Shown here: piece after piece, positions 54,346 to 62,883 of the stretch | Numbering within the stretch: the stretch's first letter is position 1 | How the letters are laid out: each line of letters starts with the position of its first letter | DNA from: Cyclobacteriaceae bacterium | GTDB taxonomy: Bacteria; Bacteroidota; Bacteroidia; Cytophagales; Cyclobacteriaceae | Length of the DNA: 64,000 nt | Reading direction: 5' to 3' | Assembly: GCA_019638395.1 (NCBI GenBank) | Contig: JAHBTX010000001.1 | Location: 806,001 to 870,000, forward strand | Made by a program: the position numbers and the translations under genes | Notes under the pieces: model-generated | Databases searched by the model: none | The model's input: only the letters and a program-made list of their open reading frames with translations | What the model was told of the DNA's origin: nothing

Positions 54346-57135
54346 TTGAAAAACGAAAAGCTGACACGGAAGGAAATCATTGACCAGCGATTAAAACAGG
54401 CTGGATGGAATATTACTGACCGGACTCAGGTAATCGAGGAGTTTGACATTCACTTGACCGTTGTTGAAGAACCGACAACTCCATATGCTGGACATCAATT
54501 CAGCGACTATGTTCTACTCGGCAAGGACGGAAAACCACTCGCAGTAGTTGAAGCTAAAAAGACTGCGGTTGATGCTGCCATCGGTCGAGAGCAAGCCAAA
54601 CAATATTGTTACAACATTCAGACAACACAAGGCGGAGAATTGCCATTCTGTTTCTATACAAACGGACACGATATCTTTTTCTGGGACTTAGATAACTACC
54701 CACCTAAAAAAGTTTACGGATTTCCAACCCGTGACGACCTTGAACGATACGCTTACATTCGCAGAGCAAGAAAGACTTTAGCGGGTGAACTTATCAATAC
54801 CAAAATTGCAGGACGTAATTATCAGGTAGCTTCAATCCGTGCTGTGATGGAAGCCGTTGAAAAACGAAAACGAAAGTTTTTATTGGTAATGGCAACCGGA
54901 ACTGGCAAGACACGAACGTGTATTGCCTTAGTGGATGCACTCATGCGAGCAGGTTGGGCAGAAAGAGTTTTATTCCTTGTTGACAGAATTGCATTGCGCG
55001 ACCAAACACTGGAAGCATTCAAAGAACATTTGCCAAACGAACCACGCTGGCCAAAGCAAGGTGAAAAGGAAATTGCCACAGACAGACGAATTTATGTTTC
55101 AACTTATCCAACAATGTTGAATGTAATTCGCCATGAAGAAAAATCATTGAGTCCTCACTTCTTTGACTTGATTGTAGTGGATGAAAGTCACCGAAGCATT
55201 TATAACACCTATCAGGAAATTCTTGATTACTTCAATACCATCACGCTTGGATTGACAGCAACGCCAACGGATGTAATTGACCATAATACTTTTCAGCTAT
55301 TCGAAACGGAAGATGGCGTTCCCACATTTGCCTATTCGTATGAAGAAGCTGTAAATCACATCCCTCCTTTCTTGTGTAATTTTCAGGTAATGAAAATCAA
55401 GACTAAGTTTCAGGAGGAAGGAATTAGCAAACGAACTATCTCATTGGAAGACCAACAGAAACTAATGTTGGAAGGAAAAGAGATTGAAGAAATCAACTAT
55501 GAAGGAACCGACATTGAAAAGAAAGTAATCAATAAAGGAACCAATGCGCTGATAGTTCGGGAGTTCATGGAAGAATGCATTAAAGATGCAAATGGAGTGT
55601 TGCCCGGAAAAACTATTTTCTTTTGCGCGACAAAAGCACACGCAAGACGGATGGAAGAAATATTTGATTCACTTTATCCGGAATACAAAGGTGAATTAGC
55701 AAAAGTCTTAGTCAGTGAAGACCCGCGTGTTTATGGCAAAGGTGGATTGCTCGACCAATTTACCAACAACGATATGCCGCGAGTGGCTATTAGTGTTGAC
55801 ATGCTGGACACTGGTATTGATGTTCGCGAGTTAGTGAATCTTGTATTTGCAAAACCGGTTTACAGCTACACCAAATTCTGGCAGATGATTGGCCGCGGAA
55901 CTCGCTTACTCGAAAAAGAAAAAATAAAACCTTGGTGCACAGAGAAAGATACTTTCTTGATTCTCGATTGTTGGGACAACTTTGAATATTTCAAACTCAA
56001 TCCAAGAGGTAAAGAACTAAAAGCACAAATCCCTTTGCCCGTTCGGTTGTTTGGTGTTCGGTTAGAGAAAATTCAAGAGGCACAGAATCAGGGCAAGAGT
56101 GAAATCGCACAAAAGGAAATTCAGAAAATCAGAAAACAAGTTGAAGGACTTCCAAAAAATTCAGTCGTTATCCTTGATGCCAAACATGAATTACAACGAC
56201 TGGAAGATGCAAACTTCTGGAACAACCTGACTTCTGATAAAATAGAATTTCTAGAAGGCGTAGTAAAACCACTTTTCAGAACGGTTGCCGATGCTGATTT
56301 CAAAGCCATGCGTTTTGAGAAGGATATTGTGGAAGCATCTCTCGCGCATTTAGCTGAAGAGAAAGAAAAATTTGAAACGTTAAAAGAAAGTATCGTTGAG
56401 GAAATTGGTGAGTTGCCGTTAAGTGTAAACATTGTAGCCAAGGAAGAACAACTTGTAAAGCAAGCGCAATCAAACCATTTCTGGTCAACCGTTACGGATG
56501 AAAAACTGGATGAGTTGATTAACAAACTTTCTCCGCTTATGAAATTCCGAGAAGCGGTTATTCCATTAGCGCCAGCTAAGTTCAACTTCAAAGATTTGGT
56601 AAGTGAAAAAGAGTTTGTTGAGTTCGGCCCACAGCATGAGGCCTTAAGTGTTGCCAAGTATCGCGAGTTGGTGGAGCAAAAGGTAAATGAGTTAGTTTCA
56701 AGTAGTCCTATCCTGCAAAAGGTAAAACAAGGCTTGGACATCACAGCCGATGAAGCCGAACAACTGGCAGGAGAACTACACAACGAACATCCACACATTA
56801 CCATTGGATTGCTTCGAAAGGTTTACAACCATCGTAAAGCAGAGTTGGTGCAATTCATTAAGCACATCTTGGGTATTCAGACTTTGGAGACCTTTGCTGA
56901 AACAGTAACCAAATCGTTTGACGATTTTATAAACAAGCACAGCTACCTAACCAGTCGCCAATTACAATTTCTGGATTTGCTCAAGAACTTTGTGTTGGAG
57001 AAAGGTGAGATAAGTAAACGCAACCTGATTGAATCTCCCTTCACGATGATTCATCCGGAAGGCATAAGAGGAATTTTTAATACGAAGGAGATTGATGAAA
57101 TTATTGAACTGACCAATAAAGTATTGGCTGCCTGA
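54346..57135 (+). CDS. hsdR: Type I restriction enzyme R subunit
   Basis: 929 residues starting at TTG 54346. N-terminal PD-(D/E)XK nuclease (SDYVLLGKDGKPLAVVEAKK holds D and ExK), then helicase with Walker A ATGTGKTRTC, DESH box VVDESH, LTATPTD, and motif VI IGRGTR. The C-terminal EcoEI-type domain (about 700-929) binds the M/S complex. It translocates and cleaves unmodified DNA. First gene of the restriction locus. Confidence 0.96.
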   Translation: MKNEKLTRKEIIDQRLKQAGWNITDRTQVIEEFDIHLTVVEEPTTPYAGHQFSDYVLLGKDGKPLAVVEAKKTAVDAAIGREQAKQYCYNIQTTQGGELPFCFYTNGHDIFFWDLDNYPPKKVYGFPTRDDLERYAYIRRARKTLAGELINTKIAGRNYQVASIRAVMEAVEKRKRKFLLVMATGTGKTRTCIALVDALMRAGWAERVLFLVDRIALRDQTLEAFKEHLPNEPRWPKQGEKEIATDRRIYVSTYPTMLNVIRHEEKSLSPHFFDLIVVDESHRSIYNTYQEILDYFNTITLGLTATPTDVIDHNTFQLFETEDGVPTFAYSYEEAVNHIPPFLCNFQVMKIKTKFQEEGISKRTISLEDQQKLMLEGKEIEEINYEGTDIEKKVINKGTNALIVREFMEECIKDANGVLPGKTIFFCATKAHARRMEEIFDSLYPEYKGELAKVLVSEDPRVYGKGGLLDQFTNNDMPRVAISVDMLDTGIDVRELVNLVFAKPVYSYTKFWQMIGRGTRLLEKEKIKPWCTEKDTFLILDCWDNFEYFKLNPRGKELKAQIPLPVRLFGVRLEKIQEAQNQGKSEIAQKEIQKIRKQVEGLPKNSVVILDAKHELQRLEDANFWNNLTSDKIEFLEGVVKPLFRTVADADFKAMRFEKDIVEASLAHLAEEKEKFETLKESIVEEIGELPLSVNIVAKEEQLVKQAQSNHFWSTVTDEKLDELINKLSPLMKFREAVIPLAPAKFNFKDLVSEKEFVEFGPQHEALSVAKYRELVEQKVNELVSSSPILQKVKQGLDITADEAEQLAGELHNEHPHITIGLLRKVYNHRKAELVQFIKHILGIQTLETFAETVTKSFDDFINKHSYLTSRQLQFLDLLKNFVLEKGEISKRNLIESPFTMIHPEGIRGIFNTKEIDEIIELTNKVLAA

Positions 57136-57194
57136 GTTGTCCTAAAAAAACGGACAACTGAAATAGAAATTGAAACCGTGACGGATTGTCACGG
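57135..57194 (+). repeat. Two hairpin cassettes upstream of the Bro-N gene
   Basis: Hairpin 1: AGTTGTCC (57135-57142), 9-base loop, GGACAACT (57152-57159). Hairpin 2: CCGTGAC (57176-57182), GGATT, GTCACGG (57188-57194). No T-run. Hairpin 1 is repeated with compensatory changes inside the next gene at 57403-57427. Confidence 0.65.
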
Positions 57195-57224
57195 GTTGAA
57201 AAGAACTGAAAACCAGCGAAATAA

Positions 57225-58109
57225 ATGGAAAAACAGAATGAAATTAAGGTTTTTGAGGATAAGCAGGTAAGGTCTGTTTGGGATGCTGAACAAGAGAAAT
57301 GGTACATCTCCATTGTGGATGTGATTACCGTGCTAACCGAAAGTGTTGACCCCGCAGCGTATTGGAGAAAACTGAAACAAAGACTTAAGGAAGAAGGAAG
57401 TGAACTGTCCCAAAAAATCGGACAGTTGAAAATGGAAGCCCCGGACGGAAAAATGCGCTTAACCGATGTTGCCGATACCGAACAACTTTTCCGCCTCATT
57501 CAATCTATTCCATCACCAAAAGCAGAACCCTTTAAACTTTGGCTGGCGCAAGTAGCTTCGGAAAGATTAGATGAAATGCAAGACCCTGAATTGTCTATTG
57601 ACCGTGCGTTACAACAATACCTGAATCTTGGCTATTCCGAAAACTGGATTAACCAACGACTGAAAAGTATTGAGGTTCGGAAAGAGCTTACCAACGAATG
57701 GAAGAAACGTGGGCTGAAAGAAGGCGTTCACTTCGCAACACTTACCGACATCATTACCAAAGCATGGTCAGACAAAACCACGAAAGAATATAAAATCCTG
57801 AAAGGGTTGAAAAAGGAAAACCTGCGCGACAACATGACCAACACCGAACTGATTTTAAATATGTTAGCCGAGGCATCCGCGAAAGACATTTCGGAAGTGG
57901 TAAATCCAAAAACATTTGATGAAAGTAAAGTGGTGGCTAAACAAGGCGGCACAGTTGCGCGAAAAGCAAGATTGGAACTGGAAGCACGAACAGGCAAAAA
58001 AGTTGTAAGTTCCCTCAATGCCAAAAAACTGTCTGAATCAGGATTGAAAGGATTAAAGGATACCCAGGATAAGAAGAAATCACGTAAGAAAAGAAACAAG
58101 CGAAAGTAA
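57225..58109 (+). CDS. Bro-N/DinD-like antirepressor-type protein of the restriction locus
   Basis: 294 residues. An N-terminal Bro-N domain (KWYISIVDVITVLTE, then RLTDVADTEQLFRLIQSIPSPKAEPF) and a helical C-part with IRKE-type text; the end is very basic. Similar proteins are found in phages as antirepressors and in type I loci as DinD-like partners. Role in the locus is not known. Its coding sequence holds a palindrome (57403-57427, ELSQKIGQLK) that matches a hairpin upstream of its own start. Confidence 0.88.
   Translation: MEKQNEIKVFEDKQVRSVWDAEQEKWYISIVDVITVLTESVDPAAYWRKLKQRLKEEGSELSQKIGQLKMEAPDGKMRLTDVADTEQLFRLIQSIPSPKAEPFKLWLAQVASERLDEMQDPELSIDRALQQYLNLGYSENWINQRLKSIEVRKELTNEWKKRGLKEGVHFATLTDIITKAWSDKTTKEYKILKGLKKENLRDNMTNTELILNMLAEASAKDISEVVNPKTFDESKVVAKQGGTVARKARLELEARTGKKVVSSLNAKKLSESGLKGLKDTQDKKKSRKKRNKRK
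57403..57427 (+). repeat. Hairpin cassette inside the Bro-N gene
   Basis: Arms AACTGTCC (57403-57410) and GGACAGTT (57420-57427) around a 9-base A-rich loop. Same loop length and core as hairpin 1 upstream; two paired base changes keep the stem. Confidence 0.65.
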
Positions 58110-58113
58110 TCGA

Positions 58114-58521
58114 ATGAGGGAAGACGATATTACATATAAAATTATTGGCTGTGCCATGAAAGTGCATAATACACTGGGTAATGGCTTTCAGGAGGTAATC
58201 TATCAAAGATGTCTAGCGATTGAATTAGAGCGATCAGGTCTTAGCTTTGGACGCGAAATAGAACAAAGTATTTTTTATGAAGGCATTGATGTGGGCACAA
58301 GAAGAGCTGACTTTGTAGTGGAAGAAAAAGTAATCGTTGAATTAAAGGCTATCATCAACTTAGAAGATGTTCATTTGGCGCAGGCTAAAAATTATGTTGT
58401 AGCCTACGACTTTCCTACTGGGCTTTTAATCAATTTCGGTTCTACAAGTTTACAATACAAAAAAGTGTTTAATCCTAAGTACAACGCAGAAAGAAATCCT
58501 GCCAATCCTCAAATCAAGTAA
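58114..58521 (+). CDS. GxxExxY protein
   Basis: 135 residues. GNGFQEVIYQRCLAIEL carries the GxxExxY signature and GTRRADFVVEEKVIVELKA the D-ExK nuclease-like core. A PD-(D/E)XK fold of unknown role, common as inserted genes in Bacteroidota. It lies 4 bases after the Bro-N gene and 15 before hsdM, so it is within the operon. Confidence 0.92.
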   Translation: MREDDITYKIIGCAMKVHNTLGNGFQEVIYQRCLAIELERSGLSFGREIEQSIFYEGIDVGTRRADFVVEEKVIVELKAIINLEDVHLAQAKNYVVAYDFPTGLLINFGSTSLQYKKVFNPKYNAERNPANPQIK

Positions 58522-58536
58522 ATCCTGATTCAGACA

Positions 58537-60141
58537 ATGCTACAGAATAACGCAACATTAAAATCGCTCATTGATAAACTCTGGCAGAATTTCTGGGAAG
58601 GCGGTATTGCCAATCCGCTCACGGCCATTGAACAAATTACGTACCTCATTTTTATGAAACGTTTGGACGACCTGGAAGCCAAACGCGAACGCGATGCCGA
58701 GTTTACCGGAGAAAAATATGCTTCACGCTTTAAAGGCAAGTTCACCGTGCCGGGAAGCAATGAAAAAATTGATAAGAATGAATTGCGCTGGAGTGTTTTC
58801 AAACACAAACCGGCTGACGAAATGTTGCTGCACGTGCAAACCAAAGTGTTTCCGTTTTTAAAAGACTTGAATGGTGAAACCTCTCCGTTCACCAAGCACA
58901 TGGCCAATGCCGTGTTCATTATGCCCAAAGCAAGTTTGTTGGTTTCGGCCATCAATATTGTGGAAGACATTTTTAAAGAAATTGAAAAAGATGCTACCGA
59001 AGGCGGCCACGCATTTCAGGACATACAAGGCGATGTGTATGAAATGCTGTTAAGTGAAATTGCTACTGCAGGAAAAAACGGACAGTTTAGAACACCGCGT
59101 CACATCATTAAACTGATGGCCGAGTTAGTGGCTCCACAGTTAGGCCAGCGCATTGCCGACCCCGCGTGTGGAACAGGCGGTTTCTTGTTGGGAGCTTACC
59201 AATACATTCTCACCGACCTCGTGCGCAAATCACATAAAAGTTCTTCTCCCCTCTCCTCCGGAGAGGGGCCGGGGGTGAGGTTAGATGAAGATGGTTTTGA
59301 ACGTGCCGCCATTAGTGCCGTGCTTACGCAGAAAATAAAATCAATTCTCGACAAGAGTTTTGTGGGTTACGACATTGACACTACCATGGTGCGGTTGGGA
59401 TTGATGAACATGATGATGCACGGCATTGACGAGCCGAAGATTGATTACAAAGACACGCTCAGCAAAACCTACAACGAGAATAGCCAGTTCGACATCATTA
59501 TGGCAAACCCGCCCTTTACGGGAAACATAGACAAAGGCGACATTAACGAAAGCCTGCAATTGCCCACCACCAAAACAGAATTACTTTTTGTAGAGCGCAT
59601 TTATAACATGCTGAAAATGGGTGGAACGGCAGCAGTGATTGTGCCCAGCGGTGTGATACAAAACAGCGGCAAAGCATTTGAAACCTTGCGCAAACTGATT
59701 ATTGAACAAGCCGAACTGAAAGCCGTGATTGCCGTGCCCAGCGGAGTGTTTAAGCCCTATGCCGGAGTAAGCACAGCCATTTTGATATTTACCAAGGGTG
59801 GAGAAACCAATCACGTTTGGTTTTACGATATGCAAGCCGATGGCTACACACTGGATGACAAGCGAAACAAAATTGCCGAAAGTGATTTGCCTGATATTGT
59901 AAAGCGTTATAAAGAGCGTGTCACCCTGAGCGTAGCCGAAGGGGACCGGAAGCAGAAATACTTTATGGTGCCGAAAAAGGAAATTGTAGAAAACAGCTAC
60001 GATTTGAATTTGAGCACTTATAAAGTAGAGGAGTATGAAGAGGTGCAATATGAAAAACCAAAAGTAATTTTTAAGAAACTTGAAAGTCTTGAGAAGAGTA
60101 TTCAATCTGGATTGTTAGAGTTAAAAGAATTGGTGCAATGA
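58537..60141 (+). CDS. hsdM: Type I DNA methyltransferase M subunit
   Basis: 534 residues. N-terminal helical HsdM domain (about 1-145), then N6-adenine methylase: motif I ADPACGTGGFLLG, motif IV MANPPFTG. Two inserted repeat-derived segments are seen: SSPLSSGEGPGVRLDED at about residue 237-253 (palindromic DNA 59248-59268) and VTLSVAEG near residue 462. Both keep the frame. It modifies adenine and forms the core of the complex. Overlaps hsdS by four bases. Confidence 0.95.
   Translation: MLQNNATLKSLIDKLWQNFWEGGIANPLTAIEQITYLIFMKRLDDLEAKRERDAEFTGEKYASRFKGKFTVPGSNEKIDKNELRWSVFKHKPADEMLLHVQTKVFPFLKDLNGETSPFTKHMANAVFIMPKASLLVSAINIVEDIFKEIEKDATEGGHAFQDIQGDVYEMLLSEIATAGKNGQFRTPRHIIKLMAELVAPQLGQRIADPACGTGGFLLGAYQYILTDLVRKSHKSSSPLSSGEGPGVRLDEDGFERAAISAVLTQKIKSILDKSFVGYDIDTTMVRLGLMNMMMHGIDEPKIDYKDTLSKTYNENSQFDIIMANPPFTGNIDKGDINESLQLPTTKTELLFVERIYNMLKMGGTAAVIVPSGVIQNSGKAFETLRKLIIEQAELKAVIAVPSGVFKPYAGVSTAILIFTKGGETNHVWFYDMQADGYTLDDKRNKIAESDLPDIVKRYKERVTLSVAEGDRKQKYFMVPKKEIVENSYDLNLSTYKVEEYEEVQYEKPKVIFKKLESLEKSIQSGLLELKELVQ
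59248..59268 (+). repeat. Palindromic repeat inserted in frame in hsdM
   Basis: Arms CCCCTCTCC and GGAGAGGGG (9 base pairs) with a TCC loop, followed by CCGGGGGTGAGG. The coded text is PLSSGEGPGVR, a known read-through of a dispersed Bacteroidota repeat. Confidence 0.8.
59919..59947 (+). repeat. Second repeat-like segment in hsdM (TLSVAEG)
   Basis: GTCACCCTGAGCGTAGCCGA and the following AGGGGAC resemble a dispersed palindromic repeat whose right arm is degraded. It codes VTLSVAEGD in frame. Confidence 0.55.
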
Positions 60142-61931
60142 AGTTTGAGAGACTTGGAAATATTATTGAAATAAGAAAAGGAAAGAAACCTTCTTTTGTT
60201 GCCACCCCAGATAAAAATTCTGTGCGCGTACTTCAAATTGATGATTTAAGGAATGACAACGCCTTAAAATATACAAATGAGCAAGACGGTGTTTTTGCAA
60301 ACGAGGATGATGTTCTTATTGCTTGGGACGGTGCAAATGCCGGAACCATTGGCTTTGGTAAATCAGGTTTTATTGGAAGCACTATTGCATTGCTAAGAAA
60401 AAAGCAACCAGAATTATACTCAACATCATTTCTTGGTGTATTCCTTCAATCGCAATACGATTATCTAAGAGATAAAAGTACAGGAGCTACAATTCCGCAC
60501 ATTAGCCGAAAAGCATTGGAGGAATTAAAAATTCCGGTCATTGATATTGCCCAACAAAATCACATTGCCAACCTATTAAGCAAAGCCGAGAACCTGATAA
60601 CCCAACGCAAAGAAAGCATTGCCCTTTTGGATGAATTTTTGAAAAGCACTTTTTTGGAAATGTTTGGTGACCCGATGAGGAATGAAAAGGGGTGGGATAA
60701 GGTTCAATGTAATCGGATATTAGAAGTTCGAGGAAGGGTTGGCTGGAAAGGCTACAAAAAAACTGATTTAAGACAAAATGGTCCGTATGTTTTAGGTGCA
60801 ACTCATTTAACTGATAGTGGTGAATTAGATTTAAACAGTCCAGTCCACATTTCTATGGAGAAGTACATTGAATCACCAGAAATCGTTGTTCAGAAGGGAG
60901 ATTTACTTATTGTTCAACGTGGCAACACAGTCGGCAAAGTTGGTTTAGTGAAAGAAGATATTGGTGAGGCAACAATTAATCCATGTATTTTAATTCTTAG
61001 ACCAAAATCCATAAACTACTTTTATCTAAAGCATTACTTTTTACAGGATAAAATTCAGCAATTACTCTGGAAGATGAATACTGGTTCAGCCCAACCAATG
61101 ATTACCCAAGGGCAGCTAAGAGCCTTTGAAATTTTATTTCCATCTGAAAAATTACAATTACAATTTTCCCAAATCGTAGAAAAAATAGAAACCCTTAAAA
61201 CCCAATACCAACAAAGCTCGCAGGAGTTGGAAAATTTGTATGGTAGTTTGAGTCAAAGGGCGTTTAAGGGTGAGTTAAGAATGAAGAATGAAGTGAATTT
61301 GCCGATTCCTGCTGAGATGGTGGTCACACATAGAAAGGAGTCTGCAATTCCAGAAAGTAAGAAGGGATTTGCCAAGCAGGTGTTGGGAGGAAAGATTGTT
61401 TCCCTGTTTAAGGATGACAAAAACTTCACGCACATCAAATTCCAAAAACTTCAATACTTAGCCGAACATATTGTTGAAGAAGATTTATTATGGAACTATT
61501 ACAGACAGCAAGCTGGCCCTTACGATAATAAGTTTATGCACAACGTGGCCAACAAGCTGAAACAAAATAAATGGTTTGAGGAGAAGAAGTTTAAGTTTCA
61601 TCCACTTCAAAAGGTTAATGACATTGAGCGTTATTACGGTAATTATTTTGGAAGCAAGCAGGAAAAACTTAATGAACTATTCAGGCTGCTAAAAAATGCT
61701 TCGGAAAAAGTGTGCGAGGCCATTGCCACCATCTATGCCGTTTGGAACAACCATATTATTCTAAAGCAAGGATTTGATAAAGACAAAATCAAAACCGAAT
61801 TCTTTGAGTGGAGCACCCGAAAAGAAAACGTGTTTACTGAAAAAGAATTTGAAAAGGCGTTGGCCTGGATGCAACAGCATAACATTACGCCAACGGGGTT
61901 TGGTCAACTAATCAAACAAAAACAATTATAA
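60138..61931 (+). CDS. hsdS: Type I specificity subunit fused to a SocA/Panacea-like domain
   Basis: 597 residues. Residues 1-170 and 190-380 are two target-recognition domains with the coiled coils (for example HIANLLSKAENLITQRKESIALL after TRD1, and a second after TRD2), which is a whole S subunit of normal length. The extra residues 423-597 contain IKFQKLQYLAEHIVE and YYRQQAGPY, then an all-helical region with WNNHI, which recalls the DUF4065/SocA (Panacea) antitoxin fold. Starts within the hsdM stop (ATGA). Confidence 0.88.
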   Translation: MKFERLGNIIEIRKGKKPSFVATPDKNSVRVLQIDDLRNDNALKYTNEQDGVFANEDDVLIAWDGANAGTIGFGKSGFIGSTIALLRKKQPELYSTSFLGVFLQSQYDYLRDKSTGATIPHISRKALEELKIPVIDIAQQNHIANLLSKAENLITQRKESIALLDEFLKSTFLEMFGDPMRNEKGWDKVQCNRILEVRGRVGWKGYKKTDLRQNGPYVLGATHLTDSGELDLNSPVHISMEKYIESPEIVVQKGDLLIVQRGNTVGKVGLVKEDIGEATINPCILILRPKSINYFYLKHYFLQDKIQQLLWKMNTGSAQPMITQGQLRAFEILFPSEKLQLQFSQIVEKIETLKTQYQQSSQELENLYGSLSQRAFKGELRMKNEVNLPIPAEMVVTHRKESAIPESKKGFAKQVLGGKIVSLFKDDKNFTHIKFQKLQYLAEHIVEEDLLWNYYRQQAGPYDNKFMHNVANKLKQNKWFEEKKFKFHPLQKVNDIERYYGNYFGSKQEKLNELFRLLKNASEKVCEAIATIYAVWNNHIILKQGFDKDKIKTEFFEWSTRKENVFTEKEFEKALAWMQQHNITPTGFGQLIKQKQL

Positions 61932-61957
61932 TATCTTTCGTATCTAAACATAAAAAT

Positions 61958-62479
61958 TTGACCAAACCCGAACTAACCACCACCCTACTCACCAACCACC
62001 ACGAGTTTCAGAATTACCTGGCTGGTTTGAGTTCAGAACAATTGGTGGTCAGCCATAACAACAAGTGGACGGCTGTTCAGCAACTGGAACACATTTGTTT
62101 ATCGGTGCAGCCGGTAAGGCTTGCTTTTATCCTGCCTAAATTTTTACTGCGACTGGTGTTTGGTAAAGCAAACCGGGCCAGCAAAACGTACGATCAACTG
62201 ATTGAAAAATATAAATCAAAATTGCAAGCTGGCGGTCGTGCAAGTGGCCGCTTTGTACCGGCAACCAGCGCAGCTAAAAAGTATCAACAACTAAACTCGT
62301 GGTTAACAACTGAAGTGAATACACTCTCCGGCAAAATCAATCGCTTCTCCGAGGCTGAATTAGATGCGTACATTTTACCCCATCCGCTATTGGGTAAACT
62401 CACCCTGCGCGAAATGATTTACTTTACATGTTACCACGTGCAGCACCACCACGAACTCACAAAACAAAATCTAGCCTAA
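61958..62479 (+). CDS. DinB family protein
   Basis: 173 residues starting TTG at 61958 (no ATG precedes the four-helix bundle). NNKWTAVQQLEHICLSV, the His of the first metal-binding helix, and FTCYHVQHHHEL near the end with the other histidines form the DinB/YfiT metal site. A putative metal-dependent transferase or stress protein; 26 bases after hsdS, but its composition matches the neighbouring chromosome. Confidence 0.85.
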   Translation: MTKPELTTTLLTNHHEFQNYLAGLSSEQLVVSHNNKWTAVQQLEHICLSVQPVRLAFILPKFLLRLVFGKANRASKTYDQLIEKYKSKLQAGGRASGRFVPATSAAKKYQQLNSWLTTEVNTLSGKINRFSEAELDAYILPHPLLGKLTLREMIYFTCYHVQHHHELTKQNLA

Positions 62480-62484
62480 GGTAC

Positions 62485-62534
62485 AAGGCGTCAAGACGGC
62501 TTGAAGGCAAAAGCCAACAGCCGTCAAACGCCTT
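62485..62534. repeat. Complex stem-loop repeat
   Basis: Nested pairs AAGGCGT/ACGCCTT, GACGGCT/AGCCGTC and GGC/GCC fold into a long interrupted hairpin of 17 base pairs. No T-run follows, so this looks like a REP-type element rather than a terminator. Confidence 0.6.
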
Positions 62535-62568
62535 ACACTTACAAGTTCATAACACCCTCACTACAACG

Positions 62569-62791
62569 CTGTCATTCCGGTCGGGCAACCGGTAACTTTT
62601 AATTAACTCTGCACTACAAACCCGTACCGGAATCCCGTACTATTCAGGTGATTCAACTATGAAACGCATTTCATAAACCACTTATCAGTCCTCCACTGGA
62701 TTCCGGAATTCGCCAGACGTTAAACTTAAACCGAACTTTCTTAATCAAGTCAGTTACCTACTTAATCTCATTTGCTCCTCCGGAATGACAG
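62569..62791. repeat. MITE-like element with nested inverted repeats
   Basis: Outer arms CTGTCATTCCGG (62569-62580) and CCGGAATGACAG (62780-62791), perfect 12 bases; inner arms CCGGAATCC (62627-62635) and GGATTCCGG (62698-62706), perfect 9 bases. No gene inside. Resembles widely dispersed GTCATTCCGG-type intergenic elements. Confidence 0.65.
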
Positions 62792-62883
62792 GCCTAAAAT
62801 AAGTTCATCTGAAAACTCTCAAAGCCCATCATAAAAACCATTTTAAATCTCATTTAAAATTCTCACTTTAGGTGCCTTCTACC

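Noticed and set aside
56121..56804. 227-codon frame opposite hsdR
   Set aside because: Ser/Phe/Cys-rich translation typical of an antisense shadow of a Glu/Lys-rich coding region.
57225..58109. Prophage remnant suggested by the Bro-N gene
   Set aside because: No other phage genes nearby; such genes are common partners inside type I loci.
59581..60105. 174-codon frame opposite hsdM
   Set aside because: Overlaps conserved methylase motifs; shadow.
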